From Agrobacterium tumefaciens (lineage in GTDB: Bacteria > Pseudomonadota > Alphaproteobacteria > Rhizobiales > Rhizobiaceae), in NCBI GenBank assembly GCA_025559845.1, contig CP048470.1:348001-412000 (forward strand): 64,000 bases of DNA. Direction: 5' to 3'. Position numbers and translations under genes: made by a program. The notes below the pieces were generated by a model. That model made no database searches and was not told the origin of the DNA. It was given only the letters and a program-made list of their open reading frames with translations. The stretch's first letter is position 1. Each line of letters opens with the position of its first letter. Positions 48,944 to 57,196 of this stretch are shown piece after piece.

Positions 48944-49695
48944 TTGAGCTCAGCAATATCGAAAAACGCTTTGGAGAAGCGGTGATCCTCAAAGAGGTCT
49001 CACTGCAATTTCCGGAGGGAAGCGTCACGGCACTCGTCGGACCTTCCGGTGGTGGCAAGAGCACATTGTTGCGCTGCATCAACCTTTTGGAACAACCTAC
49101 GTCGGGTTCGGTCAGGGTCGGTTCCGAGGTCGTGGAGTTTCATCCTGGTCGTAAGGCTCGTTGGCAGGATATCCAGAAAATCCGGAAGCAAACCGGGATG
49201 GTTTTCCAGAACTTCCAGCTGTTTCCACATCGAACGGCCATAGAGAACGTGATGGAAGGCCTTCTTGTCGTCCAAAAATGGACGAAGGAAAAGGCCCGCA
49301 TCCGAGCCATGGAGTTGCTTACAAAAGTCGGAATGGCGCACAAGGCGGACGCTTGGCCTGCCAATCTCTCCGGTGGGCAACAACAGCGCATCGCAATCGC
49401 CAGAGCCTTGGCACCGTCGCCCCAGGTACTCCTTTGCGACGAGCCAACTTCCGCTCTCGACCCTGAGTTGGCTGCAGAGGTGGTGGACGTTCTAGGCCAG
49501 CTTGCCAGGGAAGGCACGACTATGGTCATGGCGACGCACGATCTGCGGCTTGCATCACAGGTATCCAACCAGGTCGTATTTCTAGAGGCTGGCAGAGTGG
49601 TGGAAGCAGGCACTCCGGATGAACTTTTCCGTTCTCCCCGGCATGAACGAACACGTCAGTTCGTTTCATCGATAAGTGCGGCACAAGCTTTGTGA
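48940..49695 (+). CDS. Cystine-type ABC ATP-binding protein (TcyN-like)
   Basis: A 251-residue ATPase: Walker A GPSGGGKS at residues 34-41, Q-loop FQNFQLFPHRT, signature LSGGQQQR, Walker [15 protein letters not shown] and the switch His in ATHDLRLASQV, where most relatives read THEMxFA. GGAGG precedes the ATG. It completes the importer with the binding protein and the single permease, which would work as a homodimer. Confidence 0.9.
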   Translation: MIELSNIEKRFGEAVILKEVSLQFPEGSVTALVGPSGGGKSTLLRCINLLEQPTSGSVRVGSEVVEFHPGRKARWQDIQKIRKQTGMVFQNFQLFPHRTAIENVMEGLLVVQKWTKEKARIRAMELLTKVGMAHKADAWPANLSGGQQQRIAIARALAPSPQVLLCDEPTSALDPELAAEVVDVLGQLAREGTTMVMATHDLRLASQVSNQVVFLEAGRVVEAGTPDELFRSPRHERTRQFVSSISAAQAL

Positions 49696-50164
49696 CAGAT
49701 AGCCCAACCGGTATGAGCTGCCATCCATTTTAAACAATAAAATGTGACGCGCGGAAATGAGACGAGATCACAACAACCACTGTTTGTCACCGTAGACGCA
49801 AATATCCTTAGACCCGCGCACAAAAAAATGGGGACGCTCAACTCTTCATGAGGAGCGCCCCTTTGCACCTCGAAAGTCATGCTCTAGCGAAGTCATTTCG
49901 CGAAGACTCAGACGTTCGTGTTTCGTAGGTGGTGCTCCGGGAATATACAGCACCCAATTGCTCTTCAACATTAGAAGGCCCTGCGAGCCCCATTTTCCAC
50001 AAGCATGGACTTAAATACACCCATCCCAGCTGACCAAAACAGCTTAGGAAAGCGCATGCGATGCATGCTTTGCACCAACGAAATTTTTCGACAAAATTCC
50101 CTTCACGACGCTGGAGTTTGCCAGGCAGACGGCAAGGCCACTACGCCGCAGCAACTCTAATGCC
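49696..50164. other. 469-base gap between convergent operons
   Basis: It holds a bidirectional terminator at 49822-49864. Right of that, to 50164, nothing recognisable is found; only a 44-codon minus-strand frame without a ribosome-binding site overlaps the end of the PHP gene. Confidence 0.5.
49822..49864. terminator. Bidirectional terminator
   Basis: A stem of GGGG-(A)-CGCTC and GAGCG-CCCC with a 13-base loop and one bulged base is flanked by A7 on the left and CTTTG on the right. On the minus strand it ends in ATTTTTTT, so it is strongest for minus-strand transcripts coming from the CehA-like gene. Confidence 0.7.
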
Positions 50165-51565
50165 TCAACTAATGACATAGACTGGATTGCTGATCGCACG
50201 ACGCAAAGGCTGCCCATGGACGTCCGCACCATGGAGCTGCCAAGGAAGTGACCGTCCCTCCTGCGCCTTCAAGAATTCGCCGATCAATTGCTCGCGACTT
50301 TTCTCGGCGACAATTTCTGCACGCAAGAAGGTTTTCGCATCGCCGCTAAACCTTCCTGTCCATGCATCAGTTTCAATCTCCTCGGTAGATACCGGGCCAG
50401 TCGCATCTATCCAGACAAGCAAGTCGCCACCCGCCCCTTTCACATCTGCCTCGGCGAGGACCGGACCGTCAATTGTTGAACCCATTGGCTGACCATTCAC
50501 CGTCAACGCCAAATGGGGCCCTGTAGGACTTTCGGTCACGTAACCGCGCCCGGCCTTCATAGCCGCAATGACCGCATCCTCAGACAGTTCATCCAACCAG
50601 AATACGGTCGTGGGGCGAGCAAGCGTCAGCGGACCTTCCGGAATGAGACGGGCTGGCTGATGGAAATCGCTCCCACCTATCGCAGTAATCTTTAGTCCCG
50701 AGGCCAACCTGTCTTGATAGCGACCGATTGACACCCAGTTCCACGCCATCCAATGGGATTGCCAGACCTCCATACAGTCGATCGCTGGAAGTTCATAATC
50801 CCACTGGATTGTCGGTTTGTCGTGATTGATCGATAGCAATCCACCTCGTTCATGGACCAACCGGGATAGGGTATGGGCATGCTCAGGCTTCGTCATGCGG
50901 AAATCAATCCACTCATCGATACCGTAGACGTTCGCGTGACCGACCGCGGTCGTCACCTCCATTGACCGCAAGAAAACAAGATCGGGTGACGAATGTGGAT
51001 GAAAATAGCGTCGCTGGGTAATGGTATTGTGGTCGGCGATCGCCAGAAAATCGAGACCAGCCTGTATTGCCGCCTGATGCAGGAGTTCCGGCGAACCTTT
51101 CGCATCGGAGTGGTAGGTGTGGCAATGAAGATCGCCACGATACCACCCGGCGCCTTTGCGCCGCGGCATTGTGCGCACCGGCTGTGGCTCCAGCCGACGT
51201 GGGGCACGATCGAGCTGGATGCTCACGGTGACATCTGTACCCTCAAACGGCACCTTGTAGAGACCGAGCATAACTTTCCACGCGCCAGCCGGTATCGCAC
51301 CATGGATGTAACCAGGCGTCGCATCGTCGGTCGCAACAAAAAAGTGGTCCCGCGCACCACCGCTCCAACCGCGAAAGCCCGCTGTTGTTGGGTAATCTGT
51401 TGCAAGAGGGTCAAGTAATCCCAGATCGATGACGCAATCTTCGGCCTTCCGATAGACCATGCTCACGTCGATGCGTGTCACGCCCTCCGGGACATCGAAA
51501 GGAACATAGAAATATGGATCAGCCACTTGGTCGGCGCGGCGGATTTGAACCTTGATTTCGGTCAT
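50165..51565 (-). CDS. CehA/McbA-like PHP-domain metallohydrolase
   Basis: A 466-residue protein without signal peptide, so cytoplasmic. Residues 1-130 form a beta-rich N-terminal domain; the PHP metal site follows: His147 and His149 (GDLHCHTYHSD, also His152, Asp154), Asp178-His179 (IADHNT), Glu203, His210 (GHANVYG), His248 (SINHDK) and Asp300-His302 (GGSDFHQ). The family includes CehA (carbaryl hydrolase) and McbA, and otherwise unassigned phosphoesterase-like enzymes. It is the last gene of a CUT1 sugar importer operon facing a LacI regulator, so it likely hydrolyses an ester, phosphodiester or lactone in the imported compound. Confidence 0.85.
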   Translation of the reverse strand: MTEIKVQIRRADQVADPYFYVPFDVPEGVTRIDVSMVYRKAEDCVIDLGLLDPLATDYPTTAGFRGWSGGARDHFFVATDDATPGYIHGAIPAGAWKVMLGLYKVPFEGTDVTVSIQLDRAPRRLEPQPVRTMPRRKGAGWYRGDLHCHTYHSDAKGSPELLHQAAIQAGLDFLAIADHNTITQRRYFHPHSSPDLVFLRSMEVTTAVGHANVYGIDEWIDFRMTKPEHAHTLSRLVHERGGLLSINHDKPTIQWDYELPAIDCMEVWQSHWMAWNWVSIGRYQDRLASGLKITAIGGSDFHQPARLIPEGPLTLARPTTVFWLDELSEDAVIAAMKAGRGYVTESPTGPHLALTVNGQPMGSTIDGPVLAEADVKGAGGDLLVWIDATGPVSTEEIETDAWTGRFSGDAKTFLRAEIVAEKSREQLIGEFLKAQEGRSLPWQLHGADVHGQPLRRAISNPVYVIS

Positions 51566-51578
51566 TTAAGTTTCAACT

Positions 51579-52679
51579 CTATTCGCCAATGGCCGGAACA
51601 CGAATGCCGTCACCATCGAACAATGTCACATGGCGGATATCAAAGGCGAGCGTCACAAGGTCGTTCACGTGGATTTCATCGTCCGTAAAGATGCGGGCAG
51701 TTACTCGCCCTGCATCCTCACGCTCCATCGTGACAAGGCTTTCGGGCCCCATGTTTTCATTGGCAAAAAGCTTTCCTGTGATGGTGTTTTCATCGCCGGC
51801 GCGGGCAATCCGCAGGTGTTCTGGCCGCACACCAAGTGTCATCCGGCCGCCTTTGGCCGCCGCCGCAATGGCGTCGGATAAAGAAAGCCCTGGAAGCGTC
51901 AAACCATCGGCGCGCAACTGCAGCCTGCCATCAGCAACTGCGGCCTCGGTTGATACGAGGTTCATTGGAGGATTACCCACGAAGTTGGCAACGAAGGTCG
52001 TGGATGGCCGCCGATAGATCTCGATAGGTGGTGCGAATTGAACAATGCGGCCTTTGTCCATGACCGCAATTCGCGTTGCAAGCGCCATGGCCTCTGCTTG
52101 ATCGTGGGTAACATAGACAGCCGTCATTCCCATGTCGCGCTGGAGGTGATTGAGGAAGCCGCGCGCTTCCAGACGCAGTTTGGCATCAAGGTTGGAAAGC
52201 GGTTCATCAAAAAGATAGACCTGACTGGGATAGACGAGTGCGCGTGCAAGCGACGTACGCTGTTGCTGTCCGCCGGAGATCTGGCTCGGCAGACGTTTCA
52301 TCAGATCCCCGATCTTGAGCACATCGGCGACCTGCCGAGCGCGCGCATGGCGATTTTCCTCGCTCTCGCCACGCACTTTAAGAGGATAAGCGATATTGTC
52401 GGCGAGGTTCATATGAGGATAGAGCGCGTAGTCCTGGAAGACCATCGATATCTGCCGGTCCTTTGGGTGCAGGTAGGTGACGTCATTACCGCCGATCAGC
52501 ACCTTGCCGGAGGTCGGCGTTTCAAGTCCTGCGATCATGCGCAAGCTCGTCGTCTTGCCGCAGCCGGACGGGCCGAGCAGGCAGACAAATTCACCATCAG
52601 CGATTTGAAAGCTGATGTCGGGTACCGCATTGAAGGAACCGAAACTCTTGGAGACATTCTGGAATTCGACAGAGGCCAT
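51579..52679 (-). CDS. CUT1 ABC ATP-binding protein (UgpC/MalK type), CehA-linked
   Basis: A 366-residue ATPase: Walker A GPSGCGKT at residues 36-43, signature ISGGQQQRTSLARAL (Ile in place of Leu), Walker B VYLFDEPLSNLDAKLR and C-terminal TOBE domain (LRPEHLRIA-type region reads GVRPEHLRIA). It begins MASVEFQNVSKSFGSF. It lies 15 bases after the permease gene and 13 bases before the PHP gene, in one operon. It powers the CUT1 importer encoded upstream. Confidence 0.92.
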   Translation of the reverse strand: MASVEFQNVSKSFGSFNAVPDISFQIADGEFVCLLGPSGCGKTTSLRMIAGLETPTSGKVLIGGNDVTYLHPKDRQISMVFQDYALYPHMNLADNIAYPLKVRGESEENRHARARQVADVLKIGDLMKRLPSQISGGQQQRTSLARALVYPSQVYLFDEPLSNLDAKLRLEARGFLNHLQRDMGMTAVYVTHDQAEAMALATRIAVMDKGRIVQFAPPIEIYRRPSTTFVANFVGNPPMNLVSTEAAVADGRLQLRADGLTLPGLSLSDAIAAAAKGGRMTLGVRPEHLRIARAGDENTITGKLFANENMGPESLVTMEREDAGRVTARIFTDDEIHVNDLVTLAFDIRHVTLFDGDGIRVPAIGE

Positions 52680-52694
52680 GAAACTGATTTCCGA

Positions 52695-53528
52695 TTACGA
52701 CTTGATGCCACCAAAAAACCGGAAACCAAACTTCCAGTTCACGAAGAGGTAAAGCACGATGACGGGGAGTGAGTAGATAAGTGAATAAGCAGCGAGGAGT
52801 GTGACGATCGGTGTTCCTGCCTCCGAATAGAAGGAGTAGATCGCTACTGATGCCGGCATCAGGCTATCGCTGCGCAGCAGGATGAAGGGAATGAGGAACG
52901 ATCCCCAGATATTGACAAAAGCCCAGACCACGACAACCACGATGCCAGGCCGAATGACAGGCAATGCCACGTCGAAAAATGCCTGCAGGGGCGATGCACC
53001 CGCCACCATTGCGCTTTCTTCATAAGACCGCGGGATGGCATCGATAAAATCCCGTAAAATGAACATTGCCGTAGGCAGAAGCCCGCCCGCAAAGACGAGG
53101 ATAACCGCTATATGCGTGTTGATGAGGCCAATCGCAGAGATGATCAGGAAGATGGGCACCATGGCTGCTGAGCCTGAAACTACAGAAGAAAACAGCAACA
53201 GAGTGTAAGTGACCGCGCCCTTACCCGGGATCGAAGAACGGGACAGGGCATAAGCAGCAAGCGTCGCGGCTGCCCCAATCAGGATAACCCCGCCGAAAGA
53301 CTGAATAAGACTGTTCAAAAGTGCACGCATCGCGAAGGTGTTTTCAAACACCGTGACAAAATTGGAAAGCGTGAAAGGTTCCGGAATTGCAAGCCCGAGT
53401 TCGGCACGCGCGTTGAACGGGGCGAAGATGAACCAGACAAGCGGCAGTGCGAAAATCACACCAAGCAAGGATGCAACTGCGGAAAAGAGAATACGGCGTT
53501 TGAAGACGCTTCGGGTAATCTGCATCAC
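52695..53528 (-). CDS. CUT1 sugar ABC permease (MalG type), CehA-linked
   Basis: A 277-residue inner-membrane permease with six hydrophobic segments. The EAA loop lies at SYEESAMVAGASPLQAFFDVALP, where the usual E-A-A-x-x-D-G reads E-S-A-M-V-A-G, an unusual substitution of the Asp. It overlaps the upstream permease gene by four bases. The rest of the sequence is normal for CUT1 permeases. Confidence 0.9.
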   Translation of the reverse strand: MMQITRSVFKRRILFSAVASLLGVIFALPLVWFIFAPFNARAELGLAIPEPFTLSNFVTVFENTFAMRALLNSLIQSFGGVILIGAAATLAAYALSRSSIPGKGAVTYTLLLFSSVVSGSAAMVPIFLIISAIGLINTHIAVILVFAGGLLPTAMFILRDFIDAIPRSYEESAMVAGASPLQAFFDVALPVIRPGIVVVVVWAFVNIWGSFLIPFILLRSDSLMPASVAIYSFYSEAGTPIVTLLAAYSLIYSLPVIVLYLFVNWKFGFRFFGGIKS

Positions 53529-54433
53529 TCGGCCTCCCCTGCTTTCTTGCGCGCGATACGCAAATAGACAAGCGCAAAGGCAAGGTTCACGAGCATGATG
53601 ATAACCCCGACCGCGGCACCTTTCCCAAACTCAAAGTCTTTGAATGCAATCCGGTACGTGTAGATCGACAAGAGCTCTGTACGATATGACGGGCCACCAT
53701 TTGTCAGCAGGAACGGCGTAAACACGTTGAAGGTCCACATGGTGATCAAGATGAGGTCGGTGACGACATGGCCGCGGATGAGTGGTAGCGCGATGTCTCG
53801 AAGTTTCTGCCAGGAGGTTGCCCCTGCAACATCCGCAGCCTGGAAATAGCTTGGCGGGATAGACTGAAAAGCGGAATTGAAAAGCATCATCGAGAAGGCA
53901 GCGCCGCGCCACGTGTTGAAGAAAACAATTACCCAGAACGGCTGTTGCAGTAGCCAGTCGCCGGGCGGTAGCCCCAGACCCCGCATGATCATGTTCAAAG
54001 TGCCGTTGTCGTAGTCGAGGAAAGCGAACCACGCGAAGCCGATCACCACTTCCGGTAAGATCCACGCGGCAATAACGGCCGTCTGCAGGAAAGACTTCAG
54101 CGCTGGCGATACGGCCTGGCTGAGCCATGCGAGTACCAGGCCAATCAGCGCCTGGCCCGCAAGCGCGGAAAGCAACACGAATTGTAGGGTCAGAATGAAC
54201 GAAAAACCAAACTGACCGCGCGTAAAAAATGTCTCTGGATTGAAGAGAGCAAAGTAGTTTTGCAGACCGACGAAATCCGGATCGACAGCTGTTTTCCCGA
54301 TAAGCGTTCGGTTCGTGAACGAAACGAAGATCACCCAAAAGAATGGGACCATAACAAAAATGCCGACCAGCGCGGCAGCAGGAGCCAAAAAGACTGCGCC
54401 TGCTCGCGTGGATAGCAGCGAGAAGTTCTTCAT
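53525..54433 (-). CDS. CUT1 sugar ABC permease (MalF type), CehA-linked
   Basis: A 302-residue permease starting MKNFSLLSTRAGAVFLAPAA with six hydrophobic segments. The EAA-type loop is SYFQAADVAGATSWQKLRDIALP, again with Val-Ala in place of the more common Leu-Asp. Both permeases share this difference, so it may be a mark of the subfamily that recognises the associated ATPase. GAGGTAAAGGC precedes ATG 54433. Confidence 0.9.
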   Translation of the reverse strand: MKNFSLLSTRAGAVFLAPAAALVGIFVMVPFFWVIFVSFTNRTLIGKTAVDPDFVGLQNYFALFNPETFFTRGQFGFSFILTLQFVLLSALAGQALIGLVLAWLSQAVSPALKSFLQTAVIAAWILPEVVIGFAWFAFLDYDNGTLNMIMRGLGLPPGDWLLQQPFWVIVFFNTWRGAAFSMMLFNSAFQSIPPSYFQAADVAGATSWQKLRDIALPLIRGHVVTDLILITMWTFNVFTPFLLTNGGPSYRTELLSIYTYRIAFKDFEFGKGAAVGVIIMLVNLAFALVYLRIARKKAGEAE

Positions 54434-54473
54434 GCCTTTACCTCAAAGCGGATCGCATAGATCCATCGCGATT

Positions 54474-54502
54474 TGCGTCTGACCGGCATGCGGCCAGACG
54501 CA
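54474..54502 (-). other. Hairpin between the CehA-linked binding-protein and permease genes
   Basis: TGCGTCTG pairs with CAGACGCA (8 bp) around a loop that can form a further CCG/CGG pair. On the minus strand it follows the binding-protein stop by about 12 bases. No T run follows; likely an mRNA-protecting element. Confidence 0.5.
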
Positions 54503-54513
54503 GGCGTTACGCC

Positions 54514-55878
54514 TCAGAGACGACTGACAGTATTTTCAGCACCGACTATTCCAATCACGGAACTCTTGAACTGAGCCATCGCGTCTTCCGGGGAGAGTTC
54601 GCCGGAAACGACGCTTTCGGTCATGCGCTGAATCTCAGCAGAGACCTTGTTGTAGTTCGCATCATTCGGACGAGCCGTCGTAATGGGCAGCAACGTTTTG
54701 GCTGTCTCAGCCAGGAATTGCGAATTGGGGATAGGCACGTCGTTGCGAATGCGGATTGCAGGCTGGATTGCCTGGAACGCATCAAGCTGTGCCTTGCTGT
54801 TCATGAACGACAGCAATTCCCAGGATTCCTGCGGTGCGTCTGTATGAGGATTGATGACAAATCCGGTACCACCGGACATCGTAACAAAATCCTGACCACG
54901 CAGACCGCGGCCCGGTTTTTCCGACGGCATTTTCTTCCAGGTCATGACGTTATCGCGATCTGCGACTTCAAACTCTGCTCCGGGCTTTGTGACGGAGCGA
55001 TAAAACCAGTCACCCTCGATCAGCATGGCGGTCTTGCCACTGCGGAAATTCGCGAAGCTGCGATTGCGTCCATCGGCCAGAAGCTGCGCGCGTTGATCAC
55101 CGAGCTTCTCATCCAGATAGATCGTCTTGTAGAGTTTCAAGGTGTCGAGGATACCTTGACTGGATACAATGTACTTGCCACTTTCATCAGTAACTTGCTC
55201 GCCGGTCCCGAGCAAAGCCATCCAATAGCCCTGCATCGTTGTGGCTTCGCCCATGGAAACACCGGCATTTAGTTGGAGCGGGAAGCTCTCCGGGTCGGCA
55301 GCCTTGATCTTGCGTGCGGCATCCAGGAGTTCCTCCCAGGACTTCGGCTGCCAACCTTCAGCATCGATGCCAGCCTTCTTGAACACGTCTTTGCGGACAA
55401 ATATCATGCGTGCATCGGTTCCGAGCGCGATGCCGTACGGCTTGCCCTGGTAGCTCATCAAAGCCTTAGAGCCCTGAGAGATGTGCTCCCAGCCTTCCCA
55501 ATTTACAGCATCTGGACCGGCAACTTCTTCGAGAGACTTCAATAACCCACCCTGCACGAAGCTTGGGATCAGGAAGCCATCAAAATTTGAGACGTCTGGG
55601 CCTGCCCCGGTTGAAAAATCCAATGCAAGCTGCTGCGTGAGTTGCTCGTCCTCTCCGCCGAACTGGGTTAATTTGACGGCGACATCTTTGCCCTCGGCCT
55701 TCATTTTTTCTGTGAAAGCGGGAATGACGGCATTCTGGATCCATTCTGCCATGCCCGAATTAACACCACCGATTACACAGCGGCAGGTGATGTTGAGTTC
55801 TGTCGCGGCCAAGGTCTGGCTCGACAGCGCGATCGCCGCCGTCGCGCCCATCAGCAAAGTTTTGATGCTCTTGCGCAT
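54514..55878 (-). CDS. CUT1 sugar-type ABC substrate-binding protein, CehA-linked
   Basis: A 454-residue periplasmic binding protein with signal peptide MRKSIKTLLMGATAAIALSS ending near LAA-TE. It contains VSNFDGFLIPSFVQGGLLKSL, KAGIDAEGWQPKSWEELLDAARKI and GGTGFVINPHTDAPQESWELLSFM, which place it in extracellular family 1. A Cys pair (ITCRCVIGG) right after the signal peptide is unusual and could form a disulfide. ATG 55878 has GGGAGG seven bases upstream. Its ligand is unknown; the linked enzymes suggest a glycoside or glycosyl ester. Confidence 0.88.
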   Translation of the reverse strand: MRKSIKTLLMGATAAIALSSQTLAATELNITCRCVIGGVNSGMAEWIQNAVIPAFTEKMKAEGKDVAVKLTQFGGEDEQLTQQLALDFSTGAGPDVSNFDGFLIPSFVQGGLLKSLEEVAGPDAVNWEGWEHISQGSKALMSYQGKPYGIALGTDARMIFVRKDVFKKAGIDAEGWQPKSWEELLDAARKIKAADPESFPLQLNAGVSMGEATTMQGYWMALLGTGEQVTDESGKYIVSSQGILDTLKLYKTIYLDEKLGDQRAQLLADGRNRSFANFRSGKTAMLIEGDWFYRSVTKPGAEFEVADRDNVMTWKKMPSEKPGRGLRGQDFVTMSGGTGFVINPHTDAPQESWELLSFMNSKAQLDAFQAIQPAIRIRNDVPIPNSQFLAETAKTLLPITTARPNDANYNKVSAEIQRMTESVVSGELSPEDAMAQFKSSVIGIVGAENTVSRL

Positions 55879-55981
55879 AAATAGTCCTCCCAAAAAACAA
55901 GTTCGCGCAGTAGCACGCGCTTTTTCGGTGATCCGGCAAGCTAGACTCCACCCACGGCCTACCCTATCCCTCTCCTAAGAA

Positions 55982-55995
55982 TGAACACGCTTTCA
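55982..55995. promoter_or_regulatory. LacI-type operator A (binding-protein side)
   Basis: TGAACACGCTTTCA, followed by TTTTTG, is an imperfect palindrome with the central CG of LacI operators. The same 20-base context occurs at 56110, so both belong to one regulator. It lies 104 bases upstream of the binding-protein ATG. Confidence 0.7.
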
Positions 55996-56109
55996 TTTTT
56001 GTCAACAAGGCGGCCATTTAAAAAATTTAGATCGCGCCCATTTGACAGTATAAAGCCAAATATTGACGTATTCTGCTTGACGCGCACCATCAAAAAAGCA
56101 ATTCAATAG

Positions 56110-56123
56110 TGAACACGTTTTCA
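56110..56123. promoter_or_regulatory. LacI-type operator B (regulator side)
   Basis: TGAACACGTTTTCA, followed by TTTTT, differs from operator A in one base. The two are 128 bases apart, a spacing that would allow a repression loop over the divergent promoters. It lies 22 bases before the regulator ATG. Confidence 0.7.
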
Positions 56124-56144
56124 TTTTTTAACGCCGAGCACACC

Positions 56145-57185
56145 ATGACTGACCCCAGCAGCAAGAAAGCAGCCCGCGCGACCGCCGATCTTGTGGCGCG
56201 CGAAGCAAACGTTTCTCGCGTTGCCGTGTCGCGTGCGTTTAACCCCAACGCCTCACTGAAGCCGGAAAAGCGCGACCGGATTTTACAGGTGGCGCGTGAA
56301 TTGAACTACACGCCTGACATGGCTGCGCGAGCACTGGTGACACGCCGCTCGCACCTTGTTGGCATGATTGTACCTGACGTCTGCAGCCCCTGGGAAAGCC
56401 AGGAGATCGACGCGCTAACGACTGCATTGCAAGCTGAGGGTTTTGCGACGCTGCTTTTCAAGGCAAAGGCCGACTTCAGCATGGACCACACCTTGCTGAC
56501 CTATATGCGGGGCTTCAATCCGGATTCGGTGATTGCGTTTACCGAAAATATTGCGCCAGACATTCTCACCAGCTTTCTCGACCGCGCCGTGCCCATCTAC
56601 GTTATCTATGATGATGCGACAGAATTTTCTGGCAAGCCGACCACCAGTGTCTACGACCGCCTTCTTGTCCGCCAAAGAGAGGGCATCGAGCAGGCGATCG
56701 CGCTGTTGCAGGGATACGGTGCACGCCGCATCGCCTATCTGGGGGGAAAGCAGCAGTCGCTCGCCAACAACGAGCGCGAGCGCATGATAACCGAGATCCT
56801 TGCTGAAAGGGGTATGGAGCCGCCAATCGCTGTAGCGGGTGACTACACTTATGACACCGCCTATCGCGCGACACTCGACCTATTTCGTATTGGTGACGGT
56901 GCGGATGCCATATTTGCCGCCAACGACGTCGGCGCTTTCGGGGCGATCGATGCTTTGCGACACGAGCTCGGCCTTTGCGTGCCGGATGACGTAAAGGTTG
57001 TGGGCTTCGATGACATCCCGCAATCGCACTGGAAAAGTTACAATCTCACCACGGTCCGCATTGATCTCGAAGATCGCGTCCGGGCACTCGTACGCCTTAT
57101 TCTGAGGCGACTTAAAACCCCCGACGCTGATCCTATGGTCGAAACGCTCGGAACGAGGCTTGTCGTGCGCGGCACCGTGGGCTGA
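56145..57185 (+). CDS. LacI-family regulator of the CehA/DUF5054 unit
   Basis: A 346-residue regulator. The helix-turn-helix region lies at residues 12-60 (ATADLVAREANVSRVAVSRAF, then LNYTPDMAARALVTRRS), and the sensor domain begins LVGMIVPDVCSPWESQE. ATG 56145 is chosen because a GTG at 56109 would place the operator inside the gene. It is divergent to the importer operon and 11 bases upstream of the DUF5054 gene, so it controls both directions. The effector is unknown, presumably the imported glycoside or a product. Confidence 0.88.
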   Translation: MTDPSSKKAARATADLVAREANVSRVAVSRAFNPNASLKPEKRDRILQVARELNYTPDMAARALVTRRSHLVGMIVPDVCSPWESQEIDALTTALQAEGFATLLFKAKADFSMDHTLLTYMRGFNPDSVIAFTENIAPDILTSFLDRAVPIYVIYDDATEFSGKPTTSVYDRLLVRQREGIEQAIALLQGYGARRIAYLGGKQQSLANNERERMITEILAERGMEPPIAVAGDYTYDTAYRATLDLFRIGDGADAIFAANDVGAFGAIDALRHELGLCVPDDVKVVGFDDIPQSHWKSYNLTTVRIDLEDRVRALVRLILRRLKTPDADPMVETLGTRLVVRGTVG

Positions 57186-57196
57186 ACGGAAAAGAC

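Noticed and set aside
50044..50178. A 44-codon minus-strand frame with slight resemblance to a HAD phosphatase segment
   Set aside because: No ribosome-binding site, overlaps the end of the PHP gene, and is too short for any domain.
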